DNA of 64,000 nucleotides from Xylophilus sp. Lineage in GTDB: Bacteria; Pseudomonadota; Gammaproteobacteria; Burkholderiales; Burkholderiaceae_C. Positions within the stretch are counted from its first letter, which is position 1; every line of letters starts with the position of its first letter. The notes beneath the pieces were generated by a model. The model searched no databases and was not told the DNA's origin. It saw nothing but the letters and a program-made list of their open reading frames with translations. Below, piece by piece: positions 1 through 10,113 of this stretch. A program made the position numbers and the translations under genes. Location of the stretch: assembly GCA_009914555.1 (NCBI GenBank), contig WNDY01000005.1, forward strand, positions 62,001-126,000, given 5' to 3'.

Positions 1-1031
<1,031 letters not shown>

Positions 1032-1333
1032 GTGGGCGGAGCTTTCTTCGTGTGGAAGGGCGTGCAGGTTCGATCTTGCGCCATGGGGCCGCGCCCGTGA
1101 ACAAAGGCTTCCACATAAGGACAGAAGCTTCCCCGGGGGACGCCGGGCGCGGCCGGCCGGCCGCTGTCCGGGTTCAACCAGCTGGTGCGGGCGGCTGTTG
1201 GTTTGCCGCATGCCCGCTGGCCCGCAGGCGCCAACTTGCGCAGCGGATAAGAAACGAAGCTTTCCGGATATGCGCCGTCTGCCGGGGCGCGACCGCGGAA
1301 GCGTGCGTGCGGGCGGGCGCCGGAGCGGGGCGG

Positions 1334-1349
1334 TGGCACATCGCTTGCT
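1334..1349 (+). promoter_or_regulatory. sigma-54 promoter (-24/-12) of the ABC/flavoprotein operon
   Basis: TGGCAC, five bases, then TTGCT: an exact match to the sigma-54 consensus with correct GG-to-GC spacing. The start site would be about 1360, some 50 bases before the lipoprotein gene. It lies in the 378-bp gap divergent from the SfnR-like gene. No other feature was recognised in that gap. Confidence 0.85.
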
Positions 1350-1409
1350 GCGGGCGCCTGGTCCGACCCACCCCGCGACCCACGCGATCCCGACAACATC
1401 AGCAGCAAC

Positions 1410-2471
1410 ATGAGCGAAGAAGGCAGAAGAAGAACCGGCGGCCCGTTGCGGCATCTCCTGAAATGGCTGGCAGTGCCGCTGGCGGCGGCGCTCGTGCTCG
1501 GTGCCTGCTCCAAGGCTCCCGGAGAGGATGCGGCGGCTGGGGCCGGCGCGAAGGACGGCCGCTTCGTCCTGCGCTACGAAGGCTCGGGCAGCTTCGTCTC
1601 GCTGCCCGAACTCGCGGCCGATCTGGGCTTCTTCGGGCGCGTGAAGCTCGAATGGCGCGGCGACAACTTCAGCGGTCCGTCGAGCATTCAGAACGTGGTG
1701 ACCGGCGACACCGATTTCGGCGGTGCCTTCGACGGCGCCATCGTCAAGCTCATCGCCGCCGGGGCGCCGATCCGCTCCGTGGTCGTCTCCTACGGCATAG
1801 ACGCGCAGCAGGAGGGCGGCTTCTACGTGCTCGAAGGCAGCAGCATCCGCACGGCGCGCGACCTCATCGGCAGGAAGGTCGCGGTCAACACCCTGGGCGC
1901 GCACAGCGAGTTCATTCTGCGCGAGTACCTGGACCGCGCCGGCCTCACGCCCGAGGAGGCGCGGCAGGTGACGCTGGTGGTCATCCCACCGGTCAACGGC
2001 GAGCAGGTGCTGCGCGAGGGCCAGGTCGAGGTGGCGACGCTCGGCGGCATCCTGCGCGACAAGGCGCTGGAGCGCGGCGGCATCCGCAAGCTGTTCTCCG
2101 ACCACGACCTCTACGGCGCGTTCAACGCCGGCAGCTACGTGGTGCGCAGGGAACTCATCCGCGACCGGCCCGAGGTGGTGCGGGACTTCGTGCAGGGCGT
2201 GGCCCGGGCCGTCGAGTGGGAGCGCGACACTCCCGTGGAGCAGGTGCGCGAGCGGTTCGCCGACATCATCCGCCGCAGGGGCCGCAACGAGAACACCGAC
2301 CTGGTGCGGTACTGGAAGACGGTCGGCATCCACACCCGCGGCGGACGCATCGAGGCCCGGGAGATCCAGGTCTGGATCGACTGGCTCGTGAAGGCGGGCG
2401 AGCTGTCGCCGGGCCAGGTGGCGGCCAGCGACGTCTTCACCAACGAGTTCAACCTGCCGGACCCCAACTGA
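1410..2471 (+). CDS. ABC importer substrate-binding lipoprotein, sulfonate/nitrate (SsuA/NMT1) type
   Basis: Binding protein of 353 residues. The N-terminus is basic, then a hydrophobic stretch leads to a lipobox ending at Cys33 (VLGAC), so it should be a lipoprotein instead of the usual soluble periplasmic form. The body (YEGSGSFVSLPELAADLGFF, VTGDTDFGG, then GRKVAVNTLGAHSE) fits the NMT1/SsuA-like fold that binds sulfonates, taurine, nitrate or thiamine precursors. It is first in an operon with an ATPase, a permease and a flavoprotein/ferredoxin pair, behind a sigma-54 promoter. The ligand cannot be read from sequence; an organosulfur compound is inferred from context. Confidence 0.85.
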   Translation: MSEEGRRRTGGPLRHLLKWLAVPLAAALVLGACSKAPGEDAAAGAGAKDGRFVLRYEGSGSFVSLPELAADLGFFGRVKLEWRGDNFSGPSSIQNVVTGDTDFGGAFDGAIVKLIAAGAPIRSVVVSYGIDAQQEGGFYVLEGSSIRTARDLIGRKVAVNTLGAHSEFILREYLDRAGLTPEEARQVTLVVIPPVNGEQVLREGQVEVATLGGILRDKALERGGIRKLFSDHDLYGAFNAGSYVVRRELIRDRPEVVRDFVQGVARAVEWERDTPVEQVRERFADIIRRRGRNENTDLVRYWKTVGIHTRGGRIEAREIQVWIDWLVKAGELSPGQVAASDVFTNEFNLPDPN

Positions 2472-2479
2472 AAAAAAGC

Positions 2480-3310
2480 ATGACCGCAGCCACCAAGATC
2501 CGGATCGACGGCGTGTCGAAGGTGTTCTCCGCGCCGGGACGCGGCAGGAAGGACGGCGCGCCCGCCTTCCAGGCGCTCAAGGACGTGGACCTCGACGTGC
2601 GCGACGGCGAACTGCTCACCATCGTCGGCCCCAGCGGCTGCGGCAAGTCGACGCTGCTCGACCTGCTGGCGGGCCTGTCGCTGCCGAGCGCGGGCGGCAT
2701 CTTCATCGACGGCGCGCCGGTCACCGGGCCGGGGCTCGACCGCGGGGTGGTGTTCCAGCAGTACGCCCTGTTCCCGTGGCGCACGGCGCTGCGCAACGTG
2801 GAGTTCGGCCTGGAGTCCAAGGGCCTGGGCGCGCGGCAGCGCCGGGAGCAGGCGCGAGAGTACCTCGCACTCGTGGGCCTCGCGGGCTTCGAGGGGCACT
2901 ATCCGCACCAGCTCTCGGGCGGCATGAAGCAGCGCGTGGCGATCGCCCGCAGCCTCGCCTTCGACCCCGACGTGCTGCTGATGGACGAGCCGTTCGCCGC
3001 GCTCGACGCGCAGACGCGCGAGATCCTGCAGAACGAGCTGCTGCGCATCTGGCGCAAGACCGGCAAGACCATCGTCTTCATCACGCACGGCATCGACGAG
3101 GCCATCGTACTGGGCCAGCGCGTGGCCGTGATGGGCACGCGGCCGGGGCGCATCCGCACCATCGTCGAGGTGCCCGCGTCGCTGCACGGCGCGGACGACG
3201 ACGTACGCGCACATGCGGGCTTCGCCGAGATCCGCCATGCGATCTGGGGGCTGATCCGGCAGGATGCGCTGGACAGCAGCAGCGTGGCGCGCGCGGGCGC
3301 TGTGGCTTAG
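2480..3310 (+). CDS. ABC importer ATP-binding protein, SsuB/TauB type
   Basis: ATPase subunit of 276 residues energising import by the neighbouring lipoprotein and permease. It shows Walker A GPSGCGKST, the Q-loop in VVFQQYALFPW, signature LSGGMKQR, Walker B VLLMDEP and the switch His in FITHGIDEA. The FPW motif after the Q-loop is typical of nitrate/sulfonate/taurine ATPases. It begins eight bases after the preceding stop, behind an A-rich run, and the permease follows in ten bases, so translation is probably coupled. Confidence 0.93.
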   Translation: MTAATKIRIDGVSKVFSAPGRGRKDGAPAFQALKDVDLDVRDGELLTIVGPSGCGKSTLLDLLAGLSLPSAGGIFIDGAPVTGPGLDRGVVFQQYALFPWRTALRNVEFGLESKGLGARQRREQAREYLALVGLAGFEGHYPHQLSGGMKQRVAIARSLAFDPDVLLMDEPFAALDAQTREILQNELLRIWRKTGKTIVFITHGIDEAIVLGQRVAVMGTRPGRIRTIVEVPASLHGADDDVRAHAGFAEIRHAIWGLIRQDALDSSSVARAGAVA

Positions 3311-3320
3311 GGAGGCAGTC

Positions 3321-4181
3321 ATGTCTGTCGCAGAACCTTCGTTCGAGAACGCAGCAGCGCAACCGCAGCCAGCGGGGCGCACACGGCCCGCGCGCGCGGC
3401 CGCCGCCAGCGCCGCCGCCGCGTGGCTGGTGCTGTTCTGGAAGCGCTCGGCGGTCATCGCCGCGCTGCTCGTGCTGTGGGAGCTGGCGCCGCGCCTCGGC
3501 TTGGCGGAGCCGGCCTTCCTGCCGCCGCTGTCGGTGGTGCTCCAGGCCGGCTGGAAGCTGGTGCTCAACGGCCAGCTCCGGCAGCACGTGCAGGCCAGCC
3601 TCGGGCGCTCGCTGCTGGGGTTCGGCATCGCCGTGCTCTACGCTATCCCGCTGGGGCTGCTGATCGGGCGGCTGCGCGCGGCGGCCGACTACCTCGGCCC
3701 GGTCATCGAGCTGCTGCGCAACACCGCGGCGCTGGCGCTGCTGCCGGTCTTCATCCTGCTGCTGGGCATCGGCGAGCTGTCGAAGGTCGCCATCGTGCTC
3801 TATGCCTGCTCGTGGCCGATCCTGCTCAACACCATCACCGCCGTGCGGCAGGTGGACCCGCTGCTGGTCAAGTCGGCGCGGACCATGGGCGCGGGCCGCC
3901 TCGCGCTGTTCTGGAAGGTAATCCTGCCGGCCTCGGCACCCGGCATCTTCGCGGGGGTGCGGCTCGCGGGCGCGGTGTCGGTGCTCGTGCTGGTGGCCGC
4001 CGAGATGATCGGCGCCAAGGCCGGCCTGGGCTACCTGATCATCTATTCGCAATACAACTTCCAGATCCCGCAGATGTACGTCGGCATCCTGTCGATCACG
4101 GCGGTGGGACTGGTGTTCAACGCGGTGCTGGTGCGGCTGGAGCGCCATTTTTCCGCATGGTCAGGCCAAGGAGATTCCTGA
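3321..4181 (+). CDS. ABC importer permease, SsuC/TauC type
   Basis: Inner-membrane permease of 286 residues with about six hydrophobic segments. The EAA loop region reads VKSARTMGAGRLALFWKVILPASAPGI, the ATPase contact typical of BPD_transp_1 proteins. The ATG is chosen because GGGAGG precedes it; longer readings overlap the ATPase gene. Its TGA overlaps the ATG of the flavoprotein gene by one base (TGATG), tying the redox pair to this importer. Confidence 0.92.
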   Translation: MSVAEPSFENAAAQPQPAGRTRPARAAAASAAAAWLVLFWKRSAVIAALLVLWELAPRLGLAEPAFLPPLSVVLQAGWKLVLNGQLRQHVQASLGRSLLGFGIAVLYAIPLGLLIGRLRAAADYLGPVIELLRNTAALALLPVFILLLGIGELSKVAIVLYACSWPILLNTITAVRQVDPLLVKSARTMGAGRLALFWKVILPASAPGIFAGVRLAGAVSVLVLVAAEMIGAKAGLGYLIIYSQYNFQIPQMYVGILSITAVGLVFNAVLVRLERHFSAWSGQGDS

Positions 4182-5753
4182 TGGCAAACGATACGGATTC
4201 CACCGTCGACACAACGGCCGACGTGCTGGTCATCGGCGGCGGGCCCGCCGGCACCTGGGCGGCCTGGAAGGCGGCGAGCCTGGGCGCGCGCGTGGTGCTG
4301 GCCGACAAGGGCTACGTGGGCACCTCGGGCGCGACCGCGCCCTCGGGCACCGGCGTCTGGTACGTGCCGCCCGAGCGCGAGGCGCGCGACGCCGCGCTGG
4401 CCGCGCGCGAGGCGTTCGGCGGCTTCCTGGCCGACCGGGCCTGGGGCGAGCGCGTGCTGGAGCAGACCTACCGGAGCCTGCATCTGCTGGAGGAGTGGGG
4501 CTACCCGTTCCCGGTGGACGCACAGGGGCAGGCGCGCCGCACCTCGCTGCAGGGGCCGGAGTACATGAAGCTCATGCGCCGCGTGGTGCGCCGGGCCGGT
4601 GTGGCGCTGCTCGACCACAGCCCGGCGCTGGAACTGCTCGTCGACGGGCCGGCCCTGGACCGTGCGCGCGGGCGCCACGGTGCTGGCGACCGGCGGCTGC
4701 GCCTTCCTCTCGCGCGCGCTGGGCTGCAACGTGCTGACCGGCGACGGCTGCCTGCTCGGCGCGGAGGCCGGCGCGCAGCTCTCGGGTATGGAGTTCTCGA
4801 ACGCCTACGGGCTGTGCCCCGAGCATTCGTCGGTCACCAAGTCCGCCTTCTACCGCTGGGCGACGTTCCGCCACGAGGACGGCAGCATCATCGAGGGCGC
4901 GGGCTCGGCGCGCGGCCGCAGCGTGATCGCCCGCCACCTGCAGGCCGGGCAGAAGGTCTATGCGCTGCTGGACCTCGCCACCGCGGAGGACCGCCGCCTC
5001 GCGCGCTTCGCGCAACCCAACTTCTTCCTGTCGTTCGACCGCATCGGCATCGACCCGTTCACGCAGCAGTTCCCGGTGACGCTGCGGCTCGAAGGCACGG
5101 TGCGCGGCACCGGCGGGCTGCGCGTGGTGGACGCGGGCTGCGCCACCACGGTGGCGGGCCTCTACGCGGCCGGCGACGCGGCCACGCGCGAGCTGATCTG
5201 CGGCGGCTTCACCGGCGGCGGCAGCCACAACGCGGCCTGGGCGATCTCGTCGGGCAGCTGGGCGGGCGCGGCGGCGGCCGGCTTCGCACGGGCGCTCGGC
5301 ACATCGGCGGCCGGCCGCGGCGTGCAGGGCCTCGGGCAGGCGGCCGTGCTGGGCCACCGCGCGGGGCCGCCAGCGCGCGAGGTGGTGCGCGCCGTGCAGC
5401 AGGAGGTCTTCCCGTTCGACCGCAACTACTTCCGCTCGGCCGACGGGCTCGTGGATTCGCTCGGCCGGCTCGACGGCTACTGGCGCGACCTGCGCGAAGC
5501 GGCCGCAGCGCCGGCGCCAGCCGAACGCATCGCATTGCGCGAGGCTGCGGCGCTCGTGGCCACGGCGCGCTTCATGTACCGCAGCGCGCTCGCGCGCACC
5601 GAGTCGCGCGGCATGCACAAGCGGCTGGACCATCCGCAGCAGTCGCCGGAGCAGCGCCACCACATCCTCAGCGAGGGGCTCGACGAGGTGCGCACGCAGG
5701 CCGGCCACGCAGCGGCAGCGGTGGTGGAAGAAGCGGAGGCTGTCGCCGCATGA
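4181..5753 (+). pseudogene. AprA/SdhA-like FAD-binding flavoprotein, frame broken near 4650
   Basis: Flavoprotein of the adenylylsulfate reductase alpha / fumarate reductase family. The first frame gives the Rossmann dinucleotide motif VIGGGPAGTWAAWKAA and about 157 residues to LELLVDG. The family resumes in another frame with WTVRAGATVLATGGCAFLS and runs to the stop, including the FAD-proximal LYAAGDAATRELICGGFTGGG. Together they make about 523 residues, some 15-20 short of what I expect for the family, so the lesion looks like a small deletion that also shifts frame, not a single lost base. It overlaps the ferredoxin gene by four bases. With that gene it forms an AprAB-like pair attached to a sulfonate-type importer. 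As read, the product would be truncated at about one third. Confidence 0.75.
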
Positions 5754-6073
5754 TCGAGTTCATCAGCAAGGAGCGCTGCACCGGTTGCGACCTCTGCGTG
5801 CAGGTCTGCCCCACATTCGTCTTCGACAAGGTGCCGGGCGGCATCCCGGTGATCGCGCGGCAGGAGGACTGCCAAACCTGCTTCATGTGCGAGGCGTACT
5901 GCCCGGTCGATGCGCTCTACGTCTCGCCGTTCGCCGATGCGGCGCAGCCGGTCGACGCGCAGGCGCTGGAGCAGTCCGACCTGCTCGGCAGCTACCGCCG
6001 CTCGATCGGCTGGGCGCCTGGCACGCGCGGGACGGTGCCGGACGCGACCTTCCAGCTGCTGCGCGGATTGTGA
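5750..6073 (+). CDS. AprB-like ferredoxin with two [4Fe-4S] clusters
   Basis: Ferredoxin of 107 residues with two four-cysteine motifs, CTGCDLCVQVCP near residue 10 and CQTCFMCEAYCP near residue 40, followed by a tail of about 50 residues without cysteines. This matches the beta subunit of adenylylsulfate-reductase-like enzymes, passing electrons to or from the flavoprotein encoded just upstream. It is the last gene of the sigma-54 operon; the next gene is convergent. Confidence 0.88.
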   Translation: MIEFISKERCTGCDLCVQVCPTFVFDKVPGGIPVIARQEDCQTCFMCEAYCPVDALYVSPFADAAQPVDAQALEQSDLLGSYRRSIGWAPGTRGTVPDATFQLLRGL

Positions 6074-6088
6074 CGATGCAAGGGTGGA

Positions 6089-6148
6089 GGGGTATGTGCT
6101 CAATGTGCTCGAGCATCAAGCACTGCAGGAGTATGAGGGCGGGGGTAT
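6089..6148 (+). repeat. 53-bp paired G-box element, copy 1
   Basis: Boxes GGGGTATG and GGGGGTATAG; the G of each GTAT is at 6092 and 6145, 53 bp apart. A weaker GGAGTATG lies between them at 6128-6135. The interior holds the perfect palindrome TGCTCGAGCA. It lies in the gap between convergent genes. The rest of the 6074-6344 gap shows nothing recognisable except a single reverse box, in which the downstream monooxygenase stop codon sits. Confidence 0.7.
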
Positions 6149-6344
6149 AGATCCTCGACGCAGCGTCGGTCGGCTGGTGGCGCTTCGCAGGCCGATCGCG
6201 GCGGCCCGGTGCGGCGCGCGTCGTGAGACGTAGGATCCCGCAGCTACCTGGAAGAAGGAGGCATGGGCGGGCTGACCGGGCGTCTGCGGCAGCAGGCGTT
6301 CGAGCTACCGGCGCCGTGGCGCTAGCAAGAATGCTTCGGGGCGG

Positions 6345-7424
6345 CTATACCCCGCGCAGCCGCGGCAGCACGTGGCGGCCCACGACCGCGGCCTCCTCCA
6401 GGTTCGGATAGCCCGACAGCAGGAACACGCCCACGCCGAGGCCGCGGTACTCCTCGATGCGCTGGGCCACCTCGTCGTAGGAGCCGACGATGGCCGTGCC
6501 GGCGCCGCCGCGCACCAGGCCCACGCCCGACCAGATGTTGGGATAGACCTCCAGCGCGCGCACGTCGTCCACCGCGCGGCCCTGGTGCAGCGCGCGCATG
6601 CGGGCCTGGCCGACCGATTCGGAGCGTGCGAGCTGCTGCTGCGCGCTGGCGATGAGCTGGGGCGACAGGCCGCGCAGCAGGCGGGCGGCTTCCTCCCAGG
6701 CCGCGGCGGCGGTCGCGCGCGCGATCACGTGGATGCGCAGCGCGAAGCCCACGGGTGGCCGGCCGTGGGCGCGGGACTGCCCGGCCAGCCGCGCGATGCG
6801 CTCGGCCACCATCGGCGGCGTCTCGCCCCAGAGTGCGTGGAGGTCGGCCTCGGCCGACGATACCTGCTCGGCCAGGTCGGACGCGCCGGCCACGAAGACC
6901 GGCGGCGGCTCGGCCAGCCGCGCTGCCGCGAGCCCGGCGACATCGGCCGTGTAGAAGCGCCCGGCATGCAGCGCCGGCTCGCCGCGCCAGAGCGCACGCA
7001 CCACGGCCACGAACTCCTGGGCGCGCAGGTAGCGCTGCTCGCGTTCGAGGAAGTCGCCGTAGGCGCGCTGGTCGTGGCTGGAACTGCCGACCACGATGTT
7101 GAGCTGCAGCCGCCCGAGCGACAGGCGCTGCAGCGTCGCGGCCTTCTGCGCGATGAGGGTCGGCAGCTCCAGCCCCGGCCGCGCCGAGACCAGGAAGCGC
7201 AGCCGCGTCGTCTCGGCCGCCATCGCCGCGGCGAGCAGCCAGCCGTCGAGGGCATAGGCGCCCAGCGGCAGCATCACGCCGTCGAAGCCGGCGCGCTCGG
7301 ACGCGCGGGCCACCTGCACGAGATAGTCCGCACCCTGGCGCAGCCGGCGCTCGCCGGTCGGCGCCAGGTCCCGGCCGTCGCCGCCGCTCGAGATGAACCA
7401 GTGGTATTGCGTGGTGCTCGTCAT
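6345..7424 (-). CDS. LLM-class flavin-dependent monooxygenase, alkanesulfonate (SsuD) type
   Basis: FMNH2-dependent monooxygenase of 359 residues with the luciferase-like TIM barrel. SsuD landmarks include YHWFISSGGDGRDL near the start, LRFLVSARPGLELPTLIAQKAATL, and GRLQLNIVVGSSSHDQRAYGDFLEREQRY at the phosphate-binding side of FMN. Such enzymes cleave the C-S bond of sulfonates to sulfite with reduced flavin from a separate reductase; no reductase is visible here. Its ATG overlaps the stop of the upstream paralogue (ATGA). The stop codon lies inside a GGGGTATAG box. Confidence 0.88.
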   Translation of the reverse strand: MTSTTQYHWFISSGGDGRDLAPTGERRLRQGADYLVQVARASERAGFDGVMLPLGAYALDGWLLAAAMAAETTRLRFLVSARPGLELPTLIAQKAATLQRLSLGRLQLNIVVGSSSHDQRAYGDFLEREQRYLRAQEFVAVVRALWRGEPALHAGRFYTADVAGLAAARLAEPPPVFVAGASDLAEQVSSAEADLHALWGETPPMVAERIARLAGQSRAHGRPPVGFALRIHVIARATAAAAWEEAARLLRGLSPQLIASAQQQLARSESVGQARMRALHQGRAVDDVRALEVYPNIWSGVGLVRGGAGTAIVGSYDEVAQRIEEYRGLGVGVFLLSGYPNLEEAAVVGRHVLPRLRGV

Positions 7425-8434
7425 TTCAGCAGCTGCGGCAGGACGTCCTCGCCGATCCAGTAGGCGTCCTCCAGGGCGTCGCCGCCCGAAAGCATGAAGC
7501 GGTCCACCCCGAGCCCCGCGAGGCCGCGCAGCGTGGCGACCACGGCCTCGCCGCTGCCGACGAGGGTGACGGTGCCGCGGGCCGTGCCGACGTCCGCGCC
7601 GTGGCGCCAGCGCAGCAGGTCCACGTCCGCGGGCAGCGGCAGGCCGCCGGCGCTCTCGGGCGCGGCAGTCCCGCCGTCGCGCCGCAGCGCCTCGGCCGCG
7701 GCAGCGCGCGCCTGGCCGGCCTGCGGCCGGGCGATGACCTGCAGCCGGTAGCCGATGCGCAGCGCGCGGCCCTGGGCCGCGGCCTGGGCGCGGATGCGCG
7801 CGATGCGCGGCTCCAGCGCGCCCGGTGCCTCCTCGTGCAGCACGAACAGATCGGCATGCTCGGCCGCGATGCGCTCGATCGACGGGCCGTCGCCAGCCAC
7901 GCGCAGCGCAGGCGGCTGTGCCAGCGGCCGCAGCAGGCCGCCGTTCTCGACGCGGAAGTGGGCGCCGCGGTGGTTGAAGCCCAGCGGCCCCTGGCGGCCC
8001 TGCCAGCACTGGCGCAGCACGTGCAGGAACTCGGCGGCGCGGCGGAAGCGGTCGTCGTGGTTGACGGCATCGCCGTAGACGCGGGTGCTGGCGGGGGCGG
8101 CGCGCACGCGCAGGCTCAGCTCCACGCGGCCGCCGGCGATGTCGGCCAGCGCCTGGGCGCGCTGCGCCACCACGGCGGGCAGCGCGAGGCCCGGCTGCAG
8201 ACCCACGGCGAAGCGCAGCCGCCGCGTCTGCCGGGCGAGGTGCGCGGCGACCAGCCAGGGCTCCTCGCGCAGCGGTCCGCCGGGCAGCAGCAGCGCCGCG
8301 AAGCCGAGGTGTCCCGCCGCGCGGGCCACGTCAAGCCAACGGGCCGGCGCGGCGTCGGCGCCAGCGGTCGAAAGGTGCCAGTCGACCTGGACGGGCGCGG
8401 TGGGGCCGTCGGCCGCACGGACGGCGGCAGTCAC
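7421..8434 (-). CDS. Diverged LLM-class flavin-dependent monooxygenase paralogue
   Basis: Protein of 337 residues aligned by eye with its downstream neighbour: VDWHLSTAGAD for YHWFISSGGDG, and LRFAVGLQPGLALPAVVAQRAQAL for the following strand. The stretch that forms the FMN phosphate region in SsuD is altered to LSLRVRAAPASTRVYGDAV, and the C-terminal part is shorter. It may have a different substrate or serve as a partner subunit of a heteromer with the adjacent protein, as in bacterial luciferase; the four-base overlap between the genes would suit that. The partner idea is inference. A sigma-54 promoter lies about 85 bases upstream. Confidence 0.78.
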   Translation of the reverse strand: MTAAVRAADGPTAPVQVDWHLSTAGADAAPARWLDVARAAGHLGFAALLLPGGPLREEPWLVAAHLARQTRRLRFAVGLQPGLALPAVVAQRAQALADIAGGRVELSLRVRAAPASTRVYGDAVNHDDRFRRAAEFLHVLRQCWQGRQGPLGFNHRGAHFRVENGGLLRPLAQPPALRVAGDGPSIERIAAEHADLFVLHEEAPGALEPRIARIRAQAAAQGRALRIGYRLQVIARPQAGQARAAAAEALRRDGGTAAPESAGGLPLPADVDLLRWRHGADVGTARGTVTLVGSGEAVVATLRGLAGLGVDRFMLSGGDALEDAYWIGEDVLPQLLK

Positions 8435-8517
8435 GCGCGAAGCCGCCGGCGCGGCGGGTGGGCGGGGGCGGATGGCAGGGCAGTCTCCTCGTTCGGCGGT
8501 GCGGGCGCCCCGGGGCC

Positions 8518-8533
8518 AGCAGTTTGCGTGCCA
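8518..8533 (-). promoter_or_regulatory. sigma-54 promoter of the tandem monooxygenase genes
   Basis: On the minus strand TGGCAC, five bases, CTGCT. It has the invariant GG and GC elements at the right distance and a C in place of the first T of the -12 box. The predicted start is about 75 bases upstream of the first LLM gene. Confidence 0.7.
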
Positions 8534-8584
8534 GCGTACGCCGCGCGTTCCGTCCTAGACGAGCGGCCGGCAGCCCGCGCTGGC

Positions 8585-8601
8585 GCTGCTGCACCGGCAG
8601 C
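8585..8601. promoter_or_regulatory. Possible activator site: interrupted GCTGC/GCAGC inverted repeat
   Basis: GCTGC, seven bases, GCAGC, about 60 bases upstream of the minus-strand -24/-12 promoter. It resembles the stronger CTGCTG/CAGCAG palindromes near other sigma-54 promoters in this window. Weak on its own. Confidence 0.3.
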
Positions 8602-8649
8602 ACCGGCCCGACACCGCTGTGGCTTTCCGTACCGGGTGGTGTCGTGAAA

Positions 8650-10041
8650 TCAGGCGGCGCGGGCCAGCGGCGCCGCGCCGGTCCGCTGGACGGGCCGGCG
8701 CAGCGGCGGCACGGCCAGCCCCAGGTTCTCGCGCAGCGTGCTGCCTTCGTACTCGGTGCGGAAGAGGCCGCGGCGGCGCAGCTCGGGCACCACCAGCTCG
8801 ATGAAGTCCACCAAGCCGCCGGGGTAGGTCGGCGCAAGCAGGTTGAAGCCGTCGGCCGCCTCGTTGTCGAACCAGTCCTGCAGCTGATCGGCGATGCGCT
8901 CGGGCGTGCCATGGATCACCCGGTGGCCGCGCGCGCCGGCGACCCATTCGTAGAGCTGGCGGATCGTCAGGTTCTCGCGCGCGGCAAGTTCCAGCAGCAG
9001 GCGCTGGCGGCTCTTGTTGTTGTTGGTCTCGGGCAAATCCTGCGGCACCGGGCCGTCGAGGTCGTAGGCGCCGAGCACCTCCTGCCCGCCGAGGCTGCCG
9101 AGCAGCGACAGGCCGATGCGCGGGTCGATCAGCGCGCGCAGCTGCTCGATCTTGTCCAGCGCCTCCTGCTCGGTGCGGCCGATGACGGGGTAGACGCCGG
9201 GCAGGATCTTGATCTGGTCCGGGTCGCGGCCCAGGCGCGCCGCGCGCTGCTTCACGTCGCGGTAGAACGCCTGGGCGTCCGCCCGCTCCTGTCAGGCGGC
9301 GAAGATCGCCTCGGCCGTGCGCGCGGCCAGTTCGCGGCCCGGCTCGGAGGCGCCGGCCTGCACCAGCACCGGATGGCCCTGCGGCGAGCGCGGCACCGAC
9401 AGCGGGCCGCGCACCTTGAAGAATTCGCCCGCGTGGTCGAGCGTGTGGATCTTCTCGGGCCGCACGTAGACGCCGCTTTCCTTGTCGCGCAGGTAGGCGT
9501 CGGGCTCGATGGTGCTCCACAGGCCGGTGACCACGTCGACGAACTCGCCCGCGCGGCGGTAGCGCTCGGCATGGTCGGGGTGGGTTTGGAGCCCGAAGTT
9601 GGCCGCGGCCTGGGCATGGCCCGAGGTGACGATGTTCCAGCCCGCGCGGCCGCCCGAGAGCAGGTCGAGCGAGGCGAACTTGCGCGCGATGTGCCAGGGC
9701 TCGTTGTAGGTGGTGGAGGCGGTGGCGACGAAGCCGATGTTCCTGGTGACGGCCGCGAGCGCCGAATAGAGCGTGAGCGGCTCGAAGCGCTCGCCGCGGC
9801 CGAGGCGCTTGGCGATCTCGGGGTCGCCCGTGGGCGACCAGGCGGCATCGCTGTCGGCGGTGAAGATCAGGTCGAACCTGGCGTCCTCGGCGAGCAGGGC
9901 GAGCTTCCTGAAGTGCTCGAAGTCGGTGCCGCCGGCGGGGTTCGTGTCCGGATGGCGCCAGGAGGCGGCATGGTGGCCGGTGGCGGAGCGAAAGGCGCCG
10001 AGCTTGATCTGGCGCTTCTTGGCGGAGGATGCGGCGGTCAT
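8650..10041 (-). pseudogene. NtaA/SnaA/DszA-type flavin monooxygenase with in-frame TGA
   Basis: LLM-class monooxygenase of the nitrilotriacetate / dibenzothiophene sulfone family, 464 codons, expected length. Family blocks are present: DLIFTADSD, IGFVATASTTYNEPWHIARKFASLD, GRAGWNIVTSGHAQAAANFG, then after the stop YRDVKQRAARLGRDPDQIKILPG. A TGA at 9294-9292 follows AEAIFAA. The downstream part stays in the same frame (QERADAQAFYRDVK continues without indel), so the lesion is a single substitution, perhaps from CGA, CAA or TGG. As read, two fragments of 249 and about 214 residues result; the second has an internal start at 9255. The start region overlaps a G-box element instead of a clear ribosome-binding site. 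Confidence 0.8.
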
Positions 10042-10051
10042 GTGTTCCACT

Positions 10052-10112
10052 GGGGGTATATTTTCGTTGCGATTGATGCGCAAGTGGTAGAGGGATGAAA
10101 TGGGGGGAGTAT
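10052..10112 (+). repeat. 53-bp paired G-box element, copy 2
   Basis: Boxes GGGGGTATA (GTAT from 10056) and GGGGGGAGTATC (GTAT from 10109), 53 bp apart in direct orientation. The interior has the inverted repeat TTGCG-N7-CGCAA. It lies immediately upstream of the monooxygenase start codon (minus strand), where its leader would be. Confidence 0.75.
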
Positions 10113-10113
10113 C

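Noticed and set aside
6345..6352. Single reverse GGGGTATAG box at the LLM stop as another element
   Set aside because: No second box at 53 bp in either direction; kept only as a note.
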